A DNA stretch of 64,000 nucleotides from contig NZ_KE557320.1 in the NCBI RefSeq assembly GCF_000442315.1, forward strand, positions 893,606-957,605, read 5' to 3'. How positions within the stretch are numbered: the first letter of the stretch is position 1; every line of letters starts with the position of its first letter. Below, in pieces: positions 49,621 through 59,217 of the stretch. This DNA is from Rubellimicrobium thermophilum DSM 16684 (GTDB lineage Bacteria > Pseudomonadota > Alphaproteobacteria > Rhodobacterales > Rhodobacteraceae). Made by a program: the position numbers and the translations under genes. Below the pieces are notes generated by a model that had not been told where the DNA came from, did not search any database, and saw nothing but the letters and a program-made list of their open reading frames with translations.

Positions 49621-51228
49621 TCAGGCGCCCTGCATCCGCAGGAAGGCGACCAGACCGGCCGTCGAGCCATCCTTGCCCGCCGTGTCCTGCGTGCCCGCCA
49701 CCATCGGAGCCAGCGCATTGGCCAGCTCCTTGCCCAGCTCCACCCCCCATTGATCGAAGCTGTTGATGCCGAGCACGACCCCTTCGACGAAGACGCGATG
49801 TTCGTAGAGCGCGATGATCTGGCCCAGCGTGAAGGGATCGAGTCGGGGATAGGCGATGGTCACCGAGGGGCGGTTGCCTGGAAAGACGCGGTGACGGGCC
49901 TGGCGTTCCAGCTCGGCGCCGGTCAGGCCCCTGGCAGCCATGATCCGGCGTGCCTCCTCGAGGGAGCGGCCGCGCATCAGCGCCTCGCTCTGGGCAAGGC
50001 AGTTGGCGATCAGCAGGCGGTGCTGATGTTCCAGCCCTTCCTCATGGCCCTGCGCTGCCACGAGGAATTCGCACGGCACGATGCGCGTGCCCTGATGGAT
50101 GAGCTGATAGAAGGCATGCTGGCCGTTGGTCCCCGGCTCTCCCCAGACGATGGGCCCGGAATGGACGGCAAGCGGCGAGCCGTCCATCGCCACCCCCTTG
50201 CCGTTCGATTCCATCTCCAGCTGCTGGAGATAGGCCGGCAGGCGCATCAGACGGTTGTCATAGGGAAGGACGGCGCGCGTGGCATGACCGCAGATCTGGT
50301 TGTGCCAGATGCCGACCAGCGCCAGCAGGGCGGGAAGGTTCTCCTCCCAGGGGGCGGAGCGGAAATGGAGATCCATCGCCTGACCGCCGCGCAGGAAGGC
50401 GCGGAAGGCCTCTGGCCCGATGGCGATCATCAGCGACAGGCCGATGGGACCCCAGACCGAGTAGCGCCCGCCGACCCAGTCCTCGAAGCCGAAAACCCGT
50501 TCCGGCGGGATGCCGAAGGCGGCGGTGCGGTCGAGTGCCGAGGAGAGGGCGACGAACTGCGCCGCCGGATCGGCGACATGCTCCGCAAGCCAGGCGCGCG
50601 CGGTGGCGGCATTGGCCATCGTCTCCTGCGTGGTGAAGGTCTTGGAGGCGACGATGACCAGCGTCCGGGCCGGATCGCAGGCGCGCAGCACATCTGCGAT
50701 GTCGGCGGGGTCCACATTCGAGACGAAATGGGTGCGCGGCCCGTCGGCATAGGGTGCGAGGGCGAGAGCGGCCATCTTCGGGCCGAGATCGGAACCGCCG
50801 ATGCCGATATTGACAACATCCGCATAGCGCCCGCCCGGGCCCGCCTCGCGCCCGTCGCGGACGGCGGCGGCAAAGCGCTCCATCCGGGCGAGGGTCTCGC
50901 GCACGCCCGGCATGACATCCTGCCCGTCCACCATGACGGGCCCGCCGTCGAGATTGCGCAGCGCGGTGTGAAGGACGGCGCGGTTTTCGGTCTCGTTGAT
51001 CCGGGCGCCGGCGAACATCGCCTCGCGCCGGTCGGCCACGCGGGCGTCGTCGAGCAGGCGCAGAAGCAGGCGGCGGCCTTCGTCGTCGATATTCGTCTTG
51101 GACCAGTCGAGCAGGAGATCGCCGAGGCGGACGGAGAAGCGCGCCGCGCGGTCCGGGTCTGTCTCGAACAGCGACAGGATGGGGCGGTCCTTCACCGCCT
51201 CGTGATGGCGTCTGAGATCGTCCCACAT
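49621..51228 (-). CDS. pgi: Glucose-6-phosphate isomerase
   Basis: 535 residues. Interconverts glucose-6-P and fructose-6-P. Family markers are [51 protein letters not shown], the [17 protein letters not shown] region, the [21 protein letters not shown] signature with the catalytic Glu/His, and [17 protein letters not shown] chose start ATG 51228 because GGAGAG precedes it and it gives [16 protein letters not shown]; the frame is open earlier. It follows the pgl stop by 2 bases in the zwf-pgl-pgi operon. Confidence 0.96.
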   Translation of the reverse strand: MWDDLRRHHEAVKDRPILSLFETDPDRAARFSVRLGDLLLDWSKTNIDDEGRRLLLRLLDDARVADRREAMFAGARINETENRAVLHTALRNLDGGPVMVDGQDVMPGVRETLARMERFAAAVRDGREAGPGGRYADVVNIGIGGSDLGPKMAALALAPYADGPRTHFVSNVDPADIADVLRACDPARTLVIVASKTFTTQETMANAATARAWLAEHVADPAAQFVALSSALDRTAAFGIPPERVFGFEDWVGGRYSVWGPIGLSLMIAIGPEAFRAFLRGGQAMDLHFRSAPWEENLPALLALVGIWHNQICGHATRAVLPYDNRLMRLPAYLQQLEMESNGKGVAMDGSPLAVHSGPIVWGEPGTNGQHAFYQLIHQGTRIVPCEFLVAAQGHEEGLEHQHRLLIANCLAQSEALMRGRSLEEARRIMAARGLTGAELERQARHRVFPGNRPSVTIAYPRLDPFTLGQIIALYEHRVFVEGVVLGINSFDQWGVELGKELANALAPMVAGTQDTAGKDGSTAGLVAFLRMQGA

Positions 51229-51230
51229 GA

Positions 51231-51901
51231 TCAGCTCTCCGCCCAATGGACCATGGTGCCTTTCAGGACGGCCGCGATGGGGGCCTCCTCGGGGGGAGGG
51301 AGCGGGCGCGTTCGAGCGCCTCGCGCTTCTCGGGGCCGGTGATGACCAGATGTCGGGCCAGCGCACCGGCCAGGACCGCCGCCGAGAGGGTGAGGCGCGG
51401 TTCGGGGGCGGCGGGGGCGCGGATGGGAACGAGGATCGTCTCACCCGTCAGCGCTTCAGCCAGGTTGTCGGCACCGGGAAAGATCGAGGCCGTATGCATG
51501 TCCTCGCCCATGCCGAGCAGGCAGGTGGTGAGGGGCAGCACCTCGGCGATGGCGGGGACGAGACGGGGGATGCCCTCCTCCGGGCTGGGGGCGTCGCAAT
51601 ACATGGGCAGGAAGCGCGCCGCGGCCGCCCGCCCGGTCAGCAGGCGCTCGCGCACGAGGCGGGTGTTGGAGCGTGGGCTGTCCTCCGGCACCCAGCGTTC
51701 GTCGGTCAGCAGGACCGACACGCGGTCCCAGTCGAGATCGGCAGCCGACAGGGCATCGAAGATCGGTCCCGGCGTGCGGCCGCCGGAGACGGCGATCGAG
51801 GCTTCCTCCCCCTGCGAGAGGCGCTGGCGCAGCTCTCCCGCGAGGCGCTGGGCCACCTCGATCATCATCATCTCGGAGTCCGGGTAGGTGACAAGTTCCA
51901 A
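51231..51901 (-). CDS. pgl: 6-Phosphogluconolactonase (one frameshift)
   Basis: About 223 residues after bridging. Hydrolyses 6-phosphogluconolactone. [44 protein letters not shown] and [18 protein letters not shown] are the family signatures. At 51291-51296 there are 6 G; 7 would continue the C-terminus as [19 protein letters not shown] and stop at 51231. Without it the protein ends 11 residues earlier with an unrelated tail. It lies between zwf and pgi on the same strand, as expected for the pentose-phosphate/Entner-Doudoroff entry. Confidence 0.92.
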
Positions 51902-52006
51902 GGCGATCTCTCCGAATCGGGTCCGGGGGAGGCTAACGCCGGGGTTGGCGGCGGGCCAGACCCGTCGGAACCCGTGCCCGGGCCCCGCCCGCAGCCCAGC
52001 GACCTG

Positions 52007-53455
52007 TCAGGCACGGATATCGCGCCAGCGACGCCCTTCGCGATGGAGCAGCATCAGGGCATCGTCGGGACCGGACGATCCCTGGTCGTAGAGCTTGGGC
52101 ACATCATGGCGGGCCTCCCAGCCGGCGATGAGGGGATCGGTCCAGGCCCAGGCAGCCTCCACCTCGTCGCCGCGCATGAAGAGGGTCTGGTTGCCGCGGA
52201 TCACATCCATGATGAGGCGCTCATAGGCGTCGGGAACCGAGGCTGCCTCCTTGCCCAGCGCCTGGGCAAAGGTCATGTCGAGCGGGACATCGACCAGCCG
52301 CATCCCGCCCTGCCCCGGTTCCTTGATGGTCACGGTGAGATCGATCCCCTCGTTCGGCTGCAGGCGGATGGAGAGGATGTTGCGATGGCGCCGCTCGTCC
52401 CCCTCGAAGATCGTGTGGCCGAGATCCTTGAACACCACCGCGATTTCCGAATGACGGGCGCGCAGCTTCTTGCCGGTGCGCAGATAGAAGGGCACGCCCG
52501 CCCAGCGCCAGTTGGCGATCTCCACCCGCAGGGCGATGAAGCTTTCGGTGAAGCTGCGGGGATTGCCGACCTCCTCGCGGTAGGAGGGGCTGGAGTCGGA
52601 GGCATCATACTGCCCGCGCACGATGTGATGGGCCGGGACGGGACGCAGGGCACGGATGACCTTGAGCTTCTCGTCGCGGACGGCATCCGCCTCGAAACGC
52701 GAGGGCGGCTCCATCGCGATCAGGCAGAGAAGCTGCATCAGATGGTTCTGCACCATGTCGCGCATGGCGCCGGATTTGTCGTAATACTCGCCCCGCCCGC
52801 CCACGCCGACCGTCTCGGCCACGGTGATCTGGATGTGATCGATGTAATGGTTGTTCCACAGCGGTTCGAACAGCAGGTTGCCGAAACGGACCGCCATCAG
52901 GTTCTGGACCGTCTCCTTCCCGAGATAATGATCGATGCGGTAGATCTGCCCCTCGCCGAAATGTTCCGACAGGGTGCGGTTGAGCGCACGGGCCGACTCC
53001 AGATCGCGGCCGAAGGGTTTCTCGACGACGATGCGCGAATCGGCCCCGGCGATGCCATGCTGCCTGAGCCGTTCGGCCAGGGGACCGAAGAGCGAAGGCG
53101 CGACCGAGAAATAGAAGGCACGCACGGCCCCTTCGCGCAGCAGCGCCTTGAGATCCGCCCAGCCGCCATCGCCGGTGGCATCCACCGTCACATAGTCGAG
53201 ACAGCCGAGGAAGGCATCGATGCGGTCGCCACTTTCGGCGGGGCCGAATTCGTGGATGGCCTCGCGGATCATGCTGCGCCAGCCCTCGGCGCCAAGAGGA
53301 CTGCGTGCGGAGCCGATGATCCGCGAATCCGGAGTCATCTGCCCGGCAACGAACCGGCGGAACAGGCCGGGAAGGATCTTGCGGCGGGCGAGATCGCCGG
53401 TGGCGCCGAAGATCACGAGGTCGAAGCGATCGACAGGAATGACGCGCGAGACCAA
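52007..53455 (-). CDS. zwf: Glucose-6-phosphate dehydrogenase
   Basis: 482 residues, starting at TTG 53455. Oxidises glucose-6-P with NAD(P)+. The dinucleotide-binding IFGATGDLARRKILPGL is near residue 20, and the substrate site is RIDHYLGKETVQNLM. KPFGRDLESARALN and PFYLRTGKKL are also conserved. The TTG is supported by GGAGGG six bases upstream and by the expected N-terminus (VSRVIPVDRFDLVIFG). First gene of zwf-pgl-pgi, with a LacI-type operator 34 bases before the start. The gap to pgl is 105 bases. Confidence 0.95.
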   Translation of the reverse strand: MVSRVIPVDRFDLVIFGATGDLARRKILPGLFRRFVAGQMTPDSRIIGSARSPLGAEGWRSMIREAIHEFGPAESGDRIDAFLGCLDYVTVDATGDGGWADLKALLREGAVRAFYFSVAPSLFGPLAERLRQHGIAGADSRIVVEKPFGRDLESARALNRTLSEHFGEGQIYRIDHYLGKETVQNLMAVRFGNLLFEPLWNNHYIDHIQITVAETVGVGGRGEYYDKSGAMRDMVQNHLMQLLCLIAMEPPSRFEADAVRDEKLKVIRALRPVPAHHIVRGQYDASDSSPSYREEVGNPRSFTESFIALRVEIANWRWAGVPFYLRTGKKLRARHSEIAVVFKDLGHTIFEGDERRHRNILSIRLQPNEGIDLTVTIKEPGQGGMRLVDVPLDMTFAQALGKEAASVPDAYERLIMDVIRGNQTLFMRGDEVEAAWAWTDPLIAGWEARHDVPKLYDQGSSGPDDALMLLHREGRRWRDIRA

Positions 53456-53487
53456 GTCAGACCCTCCGCTCGGAATGGCATCAGGAG

Positions 53488-53501
53488 TGTTAGCGCTAAC
53501 G
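53488..53501. promoter_or_regulatory. LacI-family operator upstream of zwf
   Basis: TGTTAGCGCTAACG contains a perfect 12-bp palindrome (GTTAGCGCTAAC) with the central CG step typical of LacI/GalR-family operators. It lies 33-46 bases before the zwf TTG, where a repressor would block transcription. Sugar-responsive LacI regulators of central carbon genes are common in this class; the regulator itself is not in the window. Confidence 0.72.
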
Positions 53502-53550
53502 GCAACGCTTGTATCCCGAACGGGGCCGGGGGTCCAGAGGGGAGAGGGCC

Positions 53551-54297
53551 TCATCCCTCCTCCGCCGGCTGCCAGCCGACCCGCCGCAGCCCCGGCTCGG
53601 CCGCAAGACGGGCCAGTGTGATTTCGATCGCGGCATCGCTCGCCCCTTCGCCCCCCACTGTCGCGACGATCTCCAGAACACCATCGCGCAGAACCGTGGA
53701 CAGATCGGACAGATGCAGACCGGCCACGGCAAGGGTGCTCAGCAGGATGGCGCGCGCCTCTCCCTCGCGCGAGGGGTCGCAGGCCAGGGTCAGACGGAAC
53801 TGCCGCAGGACAGGCCGGCCCGCCGCCGTGTGACGCTTCAGCCATTTCACGAAGGGGCGCAGGCCGAGATTGACGAAGACGACAAAGCCCGTCAGCAGCA
53901 GGGCATGGGGCCAGGCCCCTGCCCCGGCCATCATCCCCACCCCTGCCGAGCACCAGAGCGTCGCCGCCGTGTTCAGCCCGTGGACATTGAAGCCCTCGCG
54001 GAAGATGATCCCTGCCCCCAGAAAGCCGATGCCGGACACGATCTGCGCGGCGACCCGCGTGGGCGACACCTCGTCCGGATAGAGCGCCGCGAAGGTGACG
54101 AATGCCGCCGAGCCCAGGGCCACAAGCGCATTCGTGCGCAGGCCGGCCATCCGCTGACGGATCTGCCGTTCCGATCCGATGATGGCCCCGCAGGCCATCG
54201 CCACGAACAGGTTCATCCCGGCAGACAGCAACGGGGGCGGAATGGCGATCCAGGCAAGAACGGATGTCATGACGGACTTCGCAGGCTGACGGGTCAT
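53551..54297 (-). CDS. MgtC/SapB-family membrane protein
   Basis: 248 residues. An N-terminal four- to five-helix MgtC domain (MNLFVAMACGAIIGSERQIRQRMAGLRTNALVALGSAAFVTF, then VSGIGFLGAGIIFREG and LNTAATLWCSAGVGMMAG) is followed by a soluble ACT-like C-terminal domain (RQFRLTLACDPSREGEARAILL). The conserved acidic and GLRTN residues are present. In pathogens MgtC inhibits ATP synthase and helps under low Mg2+; in other bacteria the role is unclear. Start 54297 or 54270. It lies upstream of zwf, separated by the operator, so it is probably a separate unit. Confidence 0.85.
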   Translation of the reverse strand: MTRQPAKSVMTSVLAWIAIPPPLLSAGMNLFVAMACGAIIGSERQIRQRMAGLRTNALVALGSAAFVTFAALYPDEVSPTRVAAQIVSGIGFLGAGIIFREGFNVHGLNTAATLWCSAGVGMMAGAGAWPHALLLTGFVVFVNLGLRPFVKWLKRHTAAGRPVLRQFRLTLACDPSREGEARAILLSTLAVAGLHLSDLSTVLRDGVLEIVATVGGEGASDAAIEITLARLAAEPGLRRVGWQPAEEG

Positions 54298-54363
54298 GTC
54301 CTGTCCGAATGGCGGGAATGTCAAGCGGCGCGGAGAAATCCTTGTTGGCAGGGGCAAGACGGT

Positions 54364-54379
54364 TTAACCTTGCGTCAAA
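54364..54379. promoter_or_regulatory. TTAA-N7-TCAAA site upstream of the YbjN gene
   Basis: TTAA-CCTTGCG-TCAAA lies about 30 bases before the ATG at 54407. It resembles the CtrA half-site pair TTAA-N7-TTAAC with two mismatches in the second half, which makes it a weak match. TTAA is very scarce in this GC-rich window, so its place in a promoter is notable, but function is inference. Confidence 0.35.
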
Positions 54380-54406
54380 ACCGGGGGGGGACACAGGGAG
54401 GCCCTC

Positions 54407-54889
54407 ATGATGCTGCGTTCTGCCTGTCTCGTTGCCGCCTTCGGGATTGCCGTCTTCGGCATCACGGTGCAGCCGGCCGCCGCGCAGTCCGTTGCGGCCT
54501 CGGATCCCGAATCGGTCCTTCAGGCGATCCGGGCCCATGGCCACAAGGCCAAGCTCGAGCATGACAGCGAGGGATATCCCATCATCCATGTCACGCGGGC
54601 CGGCATCAACTATGCCGTCTATTTCTACGGCTGCGACGGCAATCCGGCAGACTGCCGGGACCTGCAGTTCTCCTCGGGCTTCGACGTGGAGCCGGCCCTG
54701 ACCGATGCATGGGCGAACGCGTGGAACCGCCAGTGGGTCGCCGGGCGGGCGGAAGTCGATGAGGAGGGAGACCCGCGCCTGACCTACTTCGTCACCACCG
54801 GCAGCGGCCTCCCGGAGGAGAATTTCCGAGAAATCATGCAGGTCTGGGATGTGACGCTCGACGGCTTCATGGAGGACATCGGCTGGTGA
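54407..54889 (+). CDS. Secreted YbjN-domain protein
   Basis: 160 residues. Signal peptide MMLRSACLVAAFGIAVFGITV with a likely cut at AAA-Q; the mature part is a YbjN (type III secretion chaperone-like) domain: SVLQAIRAHGHKAKLEHDSEGYPIIHV and FYGCDGNPADCRDLQFSSGF. Two cysteines could pair in the periplasm. YbjN domains are sensory or chaperone-like folds; no specific role is known. GGAGG lies upstream of the ATG. Confidence 0.8.
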   Translation: MMLRSACLVAAFGIAVFGITVQPAAAQSVAASDPESVLQAIRAHGHKAKLEHDSEGYPIIHVTRAGINYAVYFYGCDGNPADCRDLQFSSGFDVEPALTDAWANAWNRQWVAGRAEVDEEGDPRLTYFVTTGSGLPEENFREIMQVWDVTLDGFMEDIGW

Positions 54890-54973
54890 GATGACGCCGG
54901 AACGGAGCGACGCCTGACGATCCCCGCCGCAGGGCCCGCCCGGAATGCCCCCGGCACCGCCCCGGCCGGGGGA

Positions 54974-55570
54974 TCAGGGCTCGAGTTCGGCGTCCCAGTA
55001 GAGGTAATCCGTCCAGGATTCGTGGAGATAGTTCGGCGGAAACTTGCGGCCGATGTTGCGCAGCTCCTCGGAGGAAGGCTGGCGGGGCTGGCGGCGCAGC
55101 ACGAGGCCCGAGGCCTTCAGCGGCAGGTTGCCCTTGCGCAGGTTGCAGGCCGCGCAGGCGGCGACGACGTTCTCCCAGCTCGTGCGGCCCCCGCGCGACC
55201 GCGGCACGATGTGATCGAAGGTCAGATCTCCCCTCGCGCCGCAATACTGGCAGCAGAATTCGTCGCGCAGGAAGAGGTTGAACCGCGTGAAGGCCACCGT
55301 GCGCTGCGGCCGGACATAGTCGCGCAGCACGACGACCGACGGGATCCGCAGCGTTGTCGAAGGGGAACGCACGCATTCGTCATAGGTGGCGACGATATCC
55401 ACGCGGTCGAGAAAGGCGGCCTTCACCGCCTCCTGCCAGGGCCAGAGCGAGAGCGGGTAATAGGACAGGGGACGATAGTCGGCATTCAGGACCAGAGCCG
55501 GATGCTGGCGCAGCGATGCGGGATCGCGCACGAAACTGGTCCGGAAGTCCTCTGCCCTCTGCGCCGTCAT
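54974..55570 (-). CDS. HNH endonuclease-family protein
   Basis: 198 residues. The C-terminal HNH fold with a zinc site is plain: CQYCGARGDLTFDHIVPRSRGG ... WENVVAACAACNLRKG. The N-terminal part (PALVLNADYRPLSYYPLSLWPWQEAVKAAFLDRVDIV) is the conserved extension of a housekeeping HNH family found in many proteobacteria and cyanobacteria. Its biological role is not established; it is not obviously part of a restriction or intein system. I prefer ATG 55570 (MTAQRAEDF); ATG 55597 would add nine residues. Confidence 0.84.
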   Translation of the reverse strand: MTAQRAEDFRTSFVRDPASLRQHPALVLNADYRPLSYYPLSLWPWQEAVKAAFLDRVDIVATYDECVRSPSTTLRIPSVVVLRDYVRPQRTVAFTRFNLFLRDEFCCQYCGARGDLTFDHIVPRSRGGRTSWENVVAACAACNLRKGNLPLKASGLVLRRQPRQPSSEELRNIGRKFPPNYLHESWTDYLYWDAELEP

Positions 55571-55714
55571 GCCCTGCCCGAACCTCCGTTCCTGCATGGC
55601 CCCATTGGGGACTATAACCGGGGCTTCCGCAACGACAAGCGGCCCCGGATCCCACGGCCGGCCCGTCGGAAGCAGGTCAGGCGTAGCCCGTACGGATGAC
55701 GGTGTTGTGACAGT

Positions 55715-56380
55715 TCAGACGGCCAGCCTGTCGCGCAGGAAGGCCAGCGCGACGCCCAGACCATCCGGGGCGATGCCATGGGCCGTGCCGCGCATGACAT
55801 GCGTCCGGACCGCCGTCCATCCTGCGTCGTGCAGGGCATGGGCTGCCTCGGGCATGGCGGCGGGGGGAACCACCTCGTCCCGGTCGCCATGCAGCAGCAG
55901 CACGGGGGGGCGGGAGAGGGTCTCGGCCGCCAGCCGTTCGGGCGCCAGAAGCCGGCCCGAGCAGGCGACCACACCGGCAAGGGTTTCGGACCGGCGAGGC
56001 GCGCAGTGGAGCGCCATCATCGCCCCCTGCGAGAAGCCGAAGAGGGCCAGGCGGCCGGCGGCGAGGCCCTCGGCCTCGAGGGTTGCGTCGAGCCAGGCCT
56101 GAAGATCGGCGGCGGCGGAAAGCAGGCCCTCACGCGCCTCGGCCTCGGAGGAGCCGTCGATCCAGGGGATGGGGAACCACTGCCGCCCCCAGGGCGCGGC
56201 CCGGCAGGGTTCGGGTGCCTCGACGGACAAAAAGAGCGTATCGGGCAGATGCGGGGCGAGCGGCTCGGCCAGGCCGAACAGATCCTGCGCATCGGCCCCG
56301 TAGCCATGCAGGAAGACAAGCGCGGAACGGGCCCGGCCCGTCGCGGCATCCCGGCGCAGCGCCCGGAGGGGGCGGGTCAT
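55715..56380 (-). CDS. Carboxylesterase/phospholipase-type alpha/beta hydrolase
   Basis: 221 residues. LVFLHGYGADAQDLFGLAEPLAPHLPDT is the oxyanion-hole region, LFGFSQGAMMALH the nucleophile elbow, HGDRDEVVPP the acid and RGTAHGIAPDG the histidine. This is the phospholipase/carboxylesterase (acyl-protein thioesterase-like) family, soluble and cytoplasmic. Substrate unknown. Start ATG 56380; the longer open frame upstream lacks family similarity. Confidence 0.86.
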   Translation of the reverse strand: MTRPLRALRRDAATGRARSALVFLHGYGADAQDLFGLAEPLAPHLPDTLFLSVEAPEPCRAAPWGRQWFPIPWIDGSSEAEAREGLLSAAADLQAWLDATLEAEGLAAGRLALFGFSQGAMMALHCAPRRSETLAGVVACSGRLLAPERLAAETLSRPPVLLLHGDRDEVVPPAAMPEAAHALHDAGWTAVRTHVMRGTAHGIAPDGLGVALAFLRDRLAV

Positions 56381-56599
56381 CGCCCGCCCCCCGCATGCGC
56401 ATGACAGGGGATGACGGCAGGGCAAGACGGCATCGGGGGCATCGCGGACCTCCGCGGAAGGGAAACGCTGTCGGCCGGGCAGAAGGCCCGGCGCCCCTGC
56501 TGACAAGCATGTCCCGGGCCTCGGGGCAATCCCTGCCGACCGGGGACGGCATCCGCGTCCGTCGCGACGGGCGCCCTCCAGCCCCCCAGCTCTCGGTCA

Positions 56600-57223
56600 T
56601 CAGCGGACGCCTTCCCGCGATTTGGCGACGCGATAATAGCCCCACAGGATGCGCGCGGCGACCGCCCGCCAGGGGGACCAGTCCTCGGCCATCCGGCGCA
56701 GCGCCCGTTCCGTCGGGCGCCCGGGCAGATCGAAAAGCAGGCGCGCCCCTTCCTGCAGCGCCAGGTCGCCGGCCGCAAAGGCATCGGCATGGCCGAGCGC
56801 GAACATGGCGTAGATCTCGGCCGTCCAGACGCCGATACCGGGAACATGGGTGAGGCAGCGCACGACCTCCTGCGTCGGCAGTTCGCGCAGGGCGGGATAG
56901 TCGATCCCCGCCGCCGCCAGTGCCCTGGCATAGCGGATCTTCTGACGCGACAGGCCGACGGCGCGCAGATCCGCCTCCGGCGCGGCGAGGATGGCCTCGG
57001 GCGAGATCAGGCCGCGTTCCTCGAGCCGTGTCCAGATGGAGGAGGCCGCGGCAACCGACAGCTGCTGGCTGACGATGGAGGACAGCAGACGGGCAAAACC
57101 GTCGCCGGTGCGCCGCAGGGGAATGGGGCGGCAGAGGGCATAGGCCATCGCAAAGCGCGGCTCGCGCGAGGCAAGCCAGGTGGCCCCTTCCTCGAGACAG
57201 GCATCCGACCGGAGGATCCTCAT
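56600..57223 (-). CDS. alkA: AlkA-like 3-methyladenine DNA glycosylase
   Basis: 207 residues, the HhH-GPD superfamily core without the extra N-terminal domain of E. coli AlkA. LLSSIVSQQLSVAAASSIWTRL begins the fold, LTHVPGIGVWTAEIYAMFALG is the helix-hairpin-helix, and AAGDLALQEGARLLF holds the catalytic Asp. Removes alkylated purines in base-excision repair. Its ATG overlaps the cobK stop (ATGA), an unexpected coupling to cobalamin genes. Confidence 0.88.
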   Translation of the reverse strand: MRILRSDACLEEGATWLASREPRFAMAYALCRPIPLRRTGDGFARLLSSIVSQQLSVAAASSIWTRLEERGLISPEAILAAPEADLRAVGLSRQKIRYARALAAAGIDYPALRELPTQEVVRCLTHVPGIGVWTAEIYAMFALGHADAFAAGDLALQEGARLLFDLPGRPTERALRRMAEDWSPWRAVAARILWGYYRVAKSREGVR

Positions 57224-57987
57224 GGACGGGGCACCGCAACGGAAGGACCGGGGAGGACAGGCAGGGCTTCGGCCCAGGCGAGAGCGTCTTCCACCGTGGC
57301 AACGGTCGCGAGGCCGGGCGGCACGGGCGGACGGCGGATCAGCAGGACAGGGATGCCGAGGGCCCGCGCAGCATCGAGCTTGGTGCGTCCCTCCTCGCCG
57401 CCCGAATCCTTGGCGACGAGATGCGTGACCCCCAGACGGCGGAGGGTGGCGCGCTCGGCCGCCTCGGTGAAGGGGGGACGGGCGACCTCCCAGCCGCCGG
57501 GGAAGGGAAAGGGTGCCGCGCCCGGATCGGGCGGATCGATGACGCGCAGATGAACGCGGGCAGCGCGCAGCCCCGCCCAGGCAGGCAGCGACTGACGCCC
57601 CGTCGTCAGCAGCACGACCGCATCGGGGGGGATGAGGCCGATGGCCTCGGCTTCGTCGGCGACGGAAATGCGCCCCTCTCCCGGCCCCCAGGGGGCGCGT
57701 TCGAGCCGCAACAGCGGCAACCCGCGCCGGCCGCAGACCGCATGCACGCGCGCAGTGATGCGGGCTGCGAAGGGATGCGTGGCATCGATTACCGCGCGGA
57801 CCGGATGGGCATCGAGAAAGGCCGCAAGACCCGCATCCCCCCCGAACCCCCCGATCCGCGTGGGCAGCGGCAATGGCGCAGGTGCCCGCGTGACCCCGGC
57901 GAGAGAGGCCATCGCCGGGATCCCCCGCCGGGCAAGAGCTTCGGCAAGGCGACGCGCCTCGGCCGTGCCGGCCAGCAGGAGGATCAT
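57220..57987 (-). CDS. cobK: Precorrin-6A reductase
   Basis: 255 residues. MILLLAGTAEARRLAEALARRG is the nucleotide-binding start, RIGGFGGDAGLAAFLDAHPVRAVIDATHPFA the middle, and VTHLVAKDSGGEEGRTKLDAARALGIPVLLI the C-terminal signature. Reduces precorrin-6A with NADPH in corrin-ring synthesis. The start overlaps the cbiD stop (ATGA). Because of a frameshift in cbiD, the two genes appear as one long frame in this sequence; they are separate genes. Confidence 0.92.
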   Translation of the reverse strand: MILLLAGTAEARRLAEALARRGIPAMASLAGVTRAPAPLPLPTRIGGFGGDAGLAAFLDAHPVRAVIDATHPFAARITARVHAVCGRRGLPLLRLERAPWGPGEGRISVADEAEAIGLIPPDAVVLLTTGRQSLPAWAGLRAARVHLRVIDPPDPGAAPFPFPGGWEVARPPFTEAAERATLRRLGVTHLVAKDSGGEEGRTKLDAARALGIPVLLIRRPPVPPGLATVATVEDALAWAEALPVLPGPSVAVPRP

Positions 57988-59022
57988 GGGCCCGCCTGCG
58001 CCAGGATGCGGCCCTGCCGGTCCACGACGACGACATCGGCCCGGGCCGTGCCCCCCAGCAGATCCGCGACACGGGCCCGGGCCTCTTCGGCCACGCGACG
58101 GGCCACAGCCGGCCCGGCCGCCTCGAGCAGGGCCAGGGCGGTCGGCGCCTCGGCCAGGGCGGGATCGCCCGCCCAGTCGGCCAGACGCACCATATCGACC
58201 TGCGAACGCCCAGAATGGAGATCGAGTGCCCCCCTGTGCCAGCTTGGCCATCTTGGCAAAGCCTCCGCCCACCGTCACCCGCGAGACGGGGTGACGGCGC
58301 AGATACTTCAGCATGCCGCCGACGAAATCGCCCATGTCGATCATCGCCTCGACCGGCAGACCGTGCAGGGCGCGGATGGCGGCCTCGGATGTGGCACCGG
58401 TGCAGCCTGCGACATGGGACAGGCCGGTCGCCCGGGCGACATCGATCCCGCGATGGATCGAGGCGATCCAGGCCGCGCAGGAAAAGGGTCGCACGATCCC
58501 GGTGGTCCCGAGGATCGACAGCCCCCCCAGGATGCCCAGACGCGGGTTCCATGTCCGCGCGGCCAGCGCCTCGCCGCCGGGGATGGAGATGGTGACCGTG
58601 ACATCCCCCCTGCGCCCGTATCGCGCCGCCAGATCGGCAATCGTCTCCTCCATCATGGCGCGGGGAACGGGATTGATCGCCGGTTCGCCCGGCGGGACGG
58701 GAAGGCCCGGCTTCGTCACCGTGCCGACCCCCTCGCCCGCACGGAAGAGGACCCCGCCCGGCGAAGGCCCGACCCGCGTGACGATCAGGGCGCCATGGGT
58801 CACATCCGGATCGTCGCCCGCATCCTTGACGATCCCGGCCTCGGCCCAGTCCGCCCCCTCTGCCCGATGCGACAAGGCGAAGGATGGTGTCTCGCCCCGC
58901 GGCAAGCGGATGGTCACCGGATCGGGCCACTCCCCCCCCCACAGGCGCGACAGCGCCGCCCGCAGCGCCGCCGTGGCGCAGGCGCCTGTTGTCCAGCCGC
59001 GGCGAAGGGAGGTCCTGGTCAC
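57984..59022 (-). CDS. cbiD: Cobalt-precorrin-5B (C1)-methyltransferase-type protein (one frameshift)
   Basis: About 345 residues after bridging, start GTG 59022. RRGWTTGACATAALRAAL is the CbiD signature; GIVKDAGDDPDVTHGALI, GVGTVTKPGLPVPPGEPAINPVPR and TTGIVRPFSCAAWIASI follow. At 58229-58234 there are 6 C; 5 would join AKMAKLAQG to ALDLHSGRSQVDMVRLA. CbiD is the C1-methyltransferase of the cobalt-early route, but it is often found in aerobic alphaproteobacteria lacking CobF. It diverges from cobA, 195 bases away. Confidence 0.9.
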
Positions 59023-59217
59023 GGCCGGAGAATGAAGGGCGGCCGCGCGGCTGGCAAGGCCGACCCCGCACCGGATTGCACCCGCACCGGATCACAGAAA
59101 CCGCCGGGATCGCCGACGCATGAAGGCCAAGACCCGGGCCGCGCCAGAGTCGGCCCCGGCAGGCGGCGTGTCGCGGGCGGACTTCCGGCCGACCGGGCTT
59201 CGCGGCATAAGGCGGAC

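Noticed and set aside
57220..59022. An apparent CbiD-CobK fusion protein
   Set aside because: CbiD loses its C-terminus at a 6-C run; restoring the frame gives a normal CbiD ending in TGA that overlaps a normal cobK ATG.
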